The notes under the pieces: generated by a model
The model's input: the letters and a program-made list of their open reading frames with translations, nothing else
What the model was told of the DNA's origin: nothing
Databases searched by the model: none
Position numbers and translations under genes: made by a program
Shown here: in pieces, positions 59,649 to 64,000 of the stretch
How positions within the stretch are numbered: position 1 is the first letter of the stretch
Layout of the letters: every line of letters starts with the position of its first letter
DNA from: CAYLHF01 sp964383365
Lineage (GTDB): Bacteria; Bacteroidota; Rhodothermia; Rhodothermales; UBA10348
Direction: 5' to 3'
NCBI GenBank assembly: GCA_964383365.1
Contig: CAYLHF010000001.1
Location: forward strand, 77,513-141,512
DNA: 64,000 nt

Positions 59649-60518
59649 ATGACACCGGTAGACCTTCATCTCGACCACGGTCACGTTTCAGGGATCTTCG
59701 TGCCGTCGGCGACACGAACGGACGCTCCGCTGGTTGTTATCACCAACGGACATAACGGATTCTACAACTACGGGATGTTTCCCTACATCCAGGCGTATCT
59801 GTCCCGACACCAGATTTCATCTTTCAGTTACAACTTCAGTCATGGCGGTGTTCGAGGCGGGAACGATACGTTTACGGATCTCGATGCCTACGAAAAGAAC
59901 TGTATGCGACTGGAGACGGCCGACTTATCTGGCGTACTACGTAGCATGGAAAATGAACCGACCCTACGTCCGTATGTCGAGCGCCCCGTATTTCTCTTGA
60001 GCCACAGCCTCGGAGTCGTTCCTACCTTATTCGCCGCCGGCAGCGACAGACCGTCCGGTCCCATGGTAGCCGGCATCATCCTGCTCGCACCGATACGTAC
60101 ACTCGACATCTTCCCGGAATCAATGATGGAGGAATGGAACGTACGAGGCGTGTTTCATCTCATGAACAACCGAACGGGACAGGCCCTTCCGCAGGGAGCC
60201 GAACTACTGTCGGAGATACAGAAGAGTGACACGGTTTGGAATCTGGAGCGTGCGGTTCGGGGCCTGAATGTACCCATACTTGCGATTCATGGAGCGGATG
60301 ACAACGATGTCCCGAGTCAACACAGCGAGTCCATCGTCGCGTGGGCAAGGGCGTCTGGCACCGACGCGAAACTCGTGATCGTCCCTGATGTCGGGCACAC
60401 ATTCAATACAAACCACCCGTTTCAGGAATCGACAGCAGAACTCGAAGGCTCGCTGGAAAAAGTCGTGGACTGGATTCATAACGACCGAATGCGGGTAGAC
60501 AATCTTCGTACATTCTGA
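59649..60518 (+). CDS. Alpha/beta hydrolase
   Basis: A 289-residue hydrolase without a signal peptide, so cytoplasmic. The nucleophile elbow SHSLG holds Ser120, the acid is Asp217 or Asp218 in HGADDNDVP, and His250 lies in VGHTFNTNHPF. The early segment NGHNGFYNYGMF supplies the oxyanion region. Ribosome site AGGA lies just before ATG 59649. The lid region between strand 5 and 6 is short. Substrate is unknown; similar proteins are annotated as dienelactone hydrolase-like or serine aminopeptidase-like. Confidence 0.88.
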   Translation: MTPVDLHLDHGHVSGIFVPSATRTDAPLVVITNGHNGFYNYGMFPYIQAYLSRHQISSFSYNFSHGGVRGGNDTFTDLDAYEKNCMRLETADLSGVLRSMENEPTLRPYVERPVFLLSHSLGVVPTLFAAGSDRPSGPMVAGIILLAPIRTLDIFPESMMEEWNVRGVFHLMNNRTGQALPQGAELLSEIQKSDTVWNLERAVRGLNVPILAIHGADDNDVPSQHSESIVAWARASGTDAKLVIVPDVGHTFNTNHPFQESTAELEGSLEKVVDWIHNDRMRVDNLRTF

Positions 60519-60548
60519 ATACTCACCTCCGAAAAGATTCCCGAAATC

Positions 60549-61829
60549 ATGTCACAGTCCCGGCGTTCGTTCATGATGCGCTCCGGCGCCGGCCTCCTCG
60601 GAATGACCGTGTTTGCCGGTTTCACCCCGGAGCTTGGAGATTCCATTCGTCAGCAGTTGACCGAACGAACCCGGCATACGCCGTCTGAATTGGCCGGAGA
60701 CGAGGATTTCTGGGCCACCGTACAGCTAGCCTACAAACAGTCCTCGCATTTCATCAATCTCGAGAGTGGGTACTACAGCCCGGAACCAACGCGCGTACTC
60801 GAATCGAGGATCGACAACATCCGGATGATCAACGAGGCGCCGTCCTTCTATATGCGCCGCCGCCAGACGGACGAGAAAGCGGAAGTCAAGCGGGCGATGG
60901 GTGCATTCGCCGGATGCAGTCCGGATGAGTTTGTCATCTGTAGAAATGCCACCGAGGCGCTCGATACCATCATACTTGGACTGGAACTCGATCCCGGGGC
61001 CGAGGCCTTGATGTGCGACCGGGAGTACCCCAGCATGAAGGAGGCTTTCCAACAACGGAAACGCCGTCATGGGTTGAAGATCAAGATGATCTCGGTCCCC
61101 CTCGTTCCTTCTACGCAGGAGGACGTTGTTCGAATCTATGAAGAGGCCATCACGCCCGCGACAAAGGTCATCCTGGTCTCCCACATGATCTATCTCACCG
61201 GCCAGGTCCTACCCGTCCGCGCGATCGCCGACATGGCGCATGCGCGCGGCATTGAGGTGATATGTGACGCCGCCCATTCTTTTGCGCACCTCGACTACCG
61301 GATCCCTGAGCTCGGCGCGGATTACGTAGGCACGAGTCTGCACAAGTGGCTGGGCGCACCGCTCGGCACCGGGCTTATGTACGTCAAAAAGGAAAAGATT
61401 TCGAGGGTCTGGCCGCTCTTTGGAGACAATCATGTTGCGGTTGACGATATCCGAAAATTCGAGCACATCGGGACCCATCCGTGCTCGGCCAACCTCAGTA
61501 TTGTGGATGCGATCGATTTCCACCGGTTGATAGGAGGAAAGCGAAAGGAAGAGCGTCTCCGGTTCCTGAAGAATTACTGGGTCGAAAAAGTCCAGAACGT
61601 CCCCGGTATCATCATCAATACGCCGCTGGGAGACGATCAGTCGTGCGCTATTGCGAATGTCGCCATCGAGGGGAGAACGTCAGCCGAGGTGGTCAACACG
61701 CTCTGGAACGATGACCGCATCTTCACGGTCGCCGTCGAACAGGGTGCGCGCATCGCGCCCAATCTCTGGACCCGCCTCGGTCATCTGGACCGACTGGTAG
61801 CGGGGTTGACGAGGCAGGTGCCGGGTTGA
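60549..61829 (+). CDS. Tat-exported aminotransferase class V-fold PLP enzyme
   Basis: A 426-residue fold type I PLP enzyme, isopenicillin N epimerase/cysteine desulfurase-like. It begins MSQSRRSFMMRSGAGLLG, a twin-arginine-style signal, so the folded holoenzyme probably crosses the membrane. The PLP lysine is Lys266 in TSLHKWLGAPLG. The cofactor-contacting segments RNATEALDTIILG and VICDAAHSFAHLD are intact. The substrate is unknown. It lies 30 bp after the alpha/beta hydrolase, so the two may share a transcript. Confidence 0.9.
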   Translation: MSQSRRSFMMRSGAGLLGMTVFAGFTPELGDSIRQQLTERTRHTPSELAGDEDFWATVQLAYKQSSHFINLESGYYSPEPTRVLESRIDNIRMINEAPSFYMRRRQTDEKAEVKRAMGAFAGCSPDEFVICRNATEALDTIILGLELDPGAEALMCDREYPSMKEAFQQRKRRHGLKIKMISVPLVPSTQEDVVRIYEEAITPATKVILVSHMIYLTGQVLPVRAIADMAHARGIEVICDAAHSFAHLDYRIPELGADYVGTSLHKWLGAPLGTGLMYVKKEKISRVWPLFGDNHVAVDDIRKFEHIGTHPCSANLSIVDAIDFHRLIGGKRKEERLRFLKNYWVEKVQNVPGIIINTPLGDDQSCAIANVAIEGRTSAEVVNTLWNDDRIFTVAVEQGARIAPNLWTRLGHLDRLVAGLTRQVPG

Positions 61830-61908
61830 AGAAGCTGGGTCAAAAAACCTGGTGCCGCCTGGCGTAGGACGGGCCGAGGCTACCGCCAGGCACGCCGAGA
61901 GAACGCCC

Positions 61909-63675
61909 TCACTCGGCTACAATCGTGTGCTTGACGATCCAGTCACCGACCACCGCGAGCGCCGCAGGGCTGAATGTTTCCTGGATCGACGCGTACTCAC
62001 TCACAGCACCGGTCTCCGCTCTCTGGAAGAGATGATTGAGGCCGTCCAACTCGATGACCTCGAAGTCCGTATTTCCTCCTTCGGCGAGCGCTCTTCTGAT
62101 TTCGGGAAGATTCAGATCCGGAAGGACCTGTAGATCTTTCGATCCGTTGATGGCAAGCACAGGACAGGTGATGTTTCTGAGCGCGGGACGGGGATCATAC
62201 GACAGGAAGAAACGAAACCAGTTGCTCTGCAACGCGGCCATCTGACCGCGGAGTCCAGAACGAACATTCCTTGCCGCCTCCTCCCTCTCGGATTCATCGA
62301 TCGTCTGAATGAGTGAATCGACTGCCGCATCGATATCCGCCGCCAGGTCTTGTCCCGGACTGGAACGGGTGACAACACCGTAGACGGCACGGTTGATGGC
62401 CGTAGCCATCTCGATTTCGCTCTCATCCGTGCCTGCCGTACGTAATATCGCTTCGCTCTGGGAGCTCAGGACCGAGACCCCGTCGACCCCGGTGCCAGCC
62501 AGCAGGACGACGAACGCGACGTCATCGCGAAGACCGGCGACCATCGGCGCAATGAGTCCGCCCTCGCTGTGACCTGCCAGCCCGATCTGCGATGGGTTTA
62601 TCCGGACATGGTTCGTGAGAAACTCGACCGCCGCCGACGCATCTCGCGCAAAATCCTCTGACGTCGCCGTGGCGAATACACCTGTCGATCCCGCGGTTCC
62701 TCGATCGTCATATCGAAGGACGGCGATGCCACGACGAGACAGATAGTCAGCCAGGACCAGGAACGGCTTGTGCCCCATGAGAGATTCGTCGCGGTCCTGC
62801 GCGCCCGATCCGCTGATGAGTACAACAGCCGGATACGTACCCGGTCCGGAGGGAATGGTCAGCGTTCCGGCGAGTGTCAGACTATCGGTCCTGTTATCGA
62901 ACGTCACTTCCTCGGCATCGTAGGGAAAAGGTCCAACCGGGCGCTGCGGTCGGTTCTCCCATACATTCACGTCGTCGTATTCGGTAGCCTGTTTCTTGAG
63001 ATTCAGTGGCAACTCACCACCCGACTGATTCCACATTCCTTCGGCCTCGTCACCAGCCTCATTGAGGGTCCCTCGATAAATCAGCCTGATGGAGGGTACT
63101 TCGAATATCAGTGTATCACCGACCATCGAGTGATTCGCCTCAAAACCGGTCTGCCTTTCTGTGACGCTGTCAAAGTAGACGCCCTTCTCGCCCGACGCCA
63201 TCTTGACCACTCGAAACTGCATCACCATTTCCACCGCTCCTGCCTGCAATTTGCCTACCCATGCCTCAACGAGTTCCCCATCGGACCCGTCCTCAGATAG
63301 GGCGGCCGTAGCGTCTGACCGGTAGAATGTCAGCGGAAGATCGGTACCGCCCTGGCTGAACGTACCCGTGGCGATCGTGCCGTGCTCGGTCAACACGCCC
63401 GTGAACGAAGCGCCCACCCGAGGAACGGAAAAGACCAGACTGTCCTCGTCAATACGGATGTCCGCCAACGCGAGAGCCACATTGCCCTGATCGAGGCTTC
63501 GCAATTCGCCCGTCAGTGCTCCCCCAGTATCGGTGATGTCGAGCTCGAGGCGCAGTTTTCGCCCGCCGGTGTCGAGCGCACCTTTCCACAGAGTCGTGTT
63601 CGAATCCTGACAGAAAACGCCCTGCGGCAGGATCGACATTGCCATGAAGAGGGGGACGAGTGCTTTCCGAATCAT
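61909..63675 (-). CDS. Exported alpha/beta hydrolase with N-terminal beta domain
   Basis: A 588-residue protein read from ATG 63675, where a signal peptide begins (MIRKALVPLFMAMSILPQG). About 230 residues of beta-rich sequence contain two repeats of the L-x-G-x-[LW]-N/D pattern, followed by the hydrolase domain (about 280-588). It has the oxyanion motif VLISGSGAQDRDE, nucleophile Ser370 in AGHSEGGLIAP, Asp in NGSKDLQVLP and His in LDGLNHLFQ. Such two-part exported esterases/peptidases are common in Bacteroidota; its substrate is not known. It converges on the aminotransferase. Confidence 0.9.
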   Translation of the reverse strand: MIRKALVPLFMAMSILPQGVFCQDSNTTLWKGALDTGGRKLRLELDITDTGGALTGELRSLDQGNVALALADIRIDEDSLVFSVPRVGASFTGVLTEHGTIATGTFSQGGTDLPLTFYRSDATAALSEDGSDGELVEAWVGKLQAGAVEMVMQFRVVKMASGEKGVYFDSVTERQTGFEANHSMVGDTLIFEVPSIRLIYRGTLNEAGDEAEGMWNQSGGELPLNLKKQATEYDDVNVWENRPQRPVGPFPYDAEEVTFDNRTDSLTLAGTLTIPSGPGTYPAVVLISGSGAQDRDESLMGHKPFLVLADYLSRRGIAVLRYDDRGTAGSTGVFATATSEDFARDASAAVEFLTNHVRINPSQIGLAGHSEGGLIAPMVAGLRDDVAFVVLLAGTGVDGVSVLSSQSEAILRTAGTDESEIEMATAINRAVYGVVTRSSPGQDLAADIDAAVDSLIQTIDESEREEAARNVRSGLRGQMAALQSNWFRFFLSYDPRPALRNITCPVLAINGSKDLQVLPDLNLPEIRRALAEGGNTDFEVIELDGLNHLFQRAETGAVSEYASIQETFSPAALAVVGDWIVKHTIVAE

Positions 63676-64000
63676 TGTTCTTCTCGATGGTTTGAGGACG
63701 ATGAAATCGAATGGATCCGGGTCGATCACCAGACTTCAAAGTACAAATTACCTGACTCCTCATCGTTTCCCTTGGGGATCCACTACTTAGCCGAATGATG
63801 CCGACATCCCATGCTCATGGGAGGGACATCGCTATCTTTGAAGTAACCTCACGGTCTGAGATAAGCAACAGTGGAACCAGTCCACCAACAATCATGGAAA
63901 GGGCCAGCGCCGTTCAGATAAAAAAAATCCCTACCCCACTGCCGTACAGTGAGATAGGTTTAATTCTCCACATTTTCCCAAAACAGAGAACGGACGTGGG
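63676..64000. other. Intergenic stretch to window end with a possible partial gene
   Basis: The first 200 bp are non-coding. TATCTTTG at 63833-63840 fits the Bacteroidota -7 element on the plus strand, without a matching -33. An ATG at 63894 opens a frame to the end of the window (MERASAVQIKKIPTPLPYSE, then IGLILHIFPKQRTDV), but its 35 codons are too few to judge. Confidence 0.3.

Noticed and set aside
1..64000. CRISPR arrays, insertion sequences, prophage, rRNA
   Set aside because: No direct-repeat/spacer array, transposase, integrase or rRNA sequence was seen on either strand.

Overview
The window looks like a stretch of a moderately GC-rich genome from the Bacteroidota/Rhodothermota side of bacteria (Rhodothermales-like). 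The evidence is four large secreted proteins ending in a '[Q/A]-x-YPNPF' C-terminal sorting domain typical of type IX secretion substrates, a Bacteroidota-style tRNA-Thr(CGT), tricorn-like and sortilin/BNR-type secreted proteins, and many lipoproteins with short lipoboxes. Five runs of exactly 100 N (6034-6133, 9980-10079, 37826-37925, 42384-42483, 43880-43979) show a draft scaffold, probably metagenome-derived. At two of them the flanks repeat the same 55 bp, so those gaps are false and split real genes.

Layout. 1-5.6 kb: end of a DUF819-type membrane protein, a hypothetical gene, a small lipoprotein and a tricorn-like S41 protease. 5.7-9.4 kb: a small GTG-start gene, the tail of a gene cut by a gap, then a tight cassette of type III polyketide synthase, SAM methyltransferase and FAD monooxygenase, most likely making a methylated, oxidised aromatic or pyrone polyketide. 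9.4-18.9 kb: a class II amidotransferase without its N-terminal nucleophile region, an M16 protease, a BarA-like hybrid kinase and a secreted BNR/sortilin-like propeller protein. 19.1-21.0 kb: a secreted six-repeat Kelch-like protein and tRNA-Thr.

21.2-44.7 kb is the centre of interest: four consecutive minus-strand genes (spacings 30 bp, 8 bp and a 4-nt overlap) encoding giant modular secreted proteins. The first gene, cut by three gaps, is most simply one gene of more than 4,300 codons carrying LamG, FN3-like, FG-GAP and carboxypeptidase-regulatory-like modules plus an unrecognised block. The others carry a cohesin-like domain, eleven FN3 repeats, and an REJ-like region followed by a GPS-like (GPCR proteolysis site) motif and a dockerin-like tail. 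Three of the four share a ~110-residue repeat that I do not recognise as a named family. Together they look like a co-expressed cell-surface or extracellular assembly.

45-64 kb is mostly housekeeping or small operons: a quaternary-amine ABC transporter with a fused binding protein and permease, M32 carboxypeptidase, HPF-like protein, an anti-sigma-domain-like lipoprotein, class II DAHP synthase, a 7TM histidine kinase, an HTH regulator coupled to mnmA, aroQ coupled to a Wzx-like flippase, small membrane and lipoprotein genes, two alpha/beta hydrolases and a Tat-exported class V aminotransferase. I saw no insertion sequence, phage, CRISPR array or rRNA.
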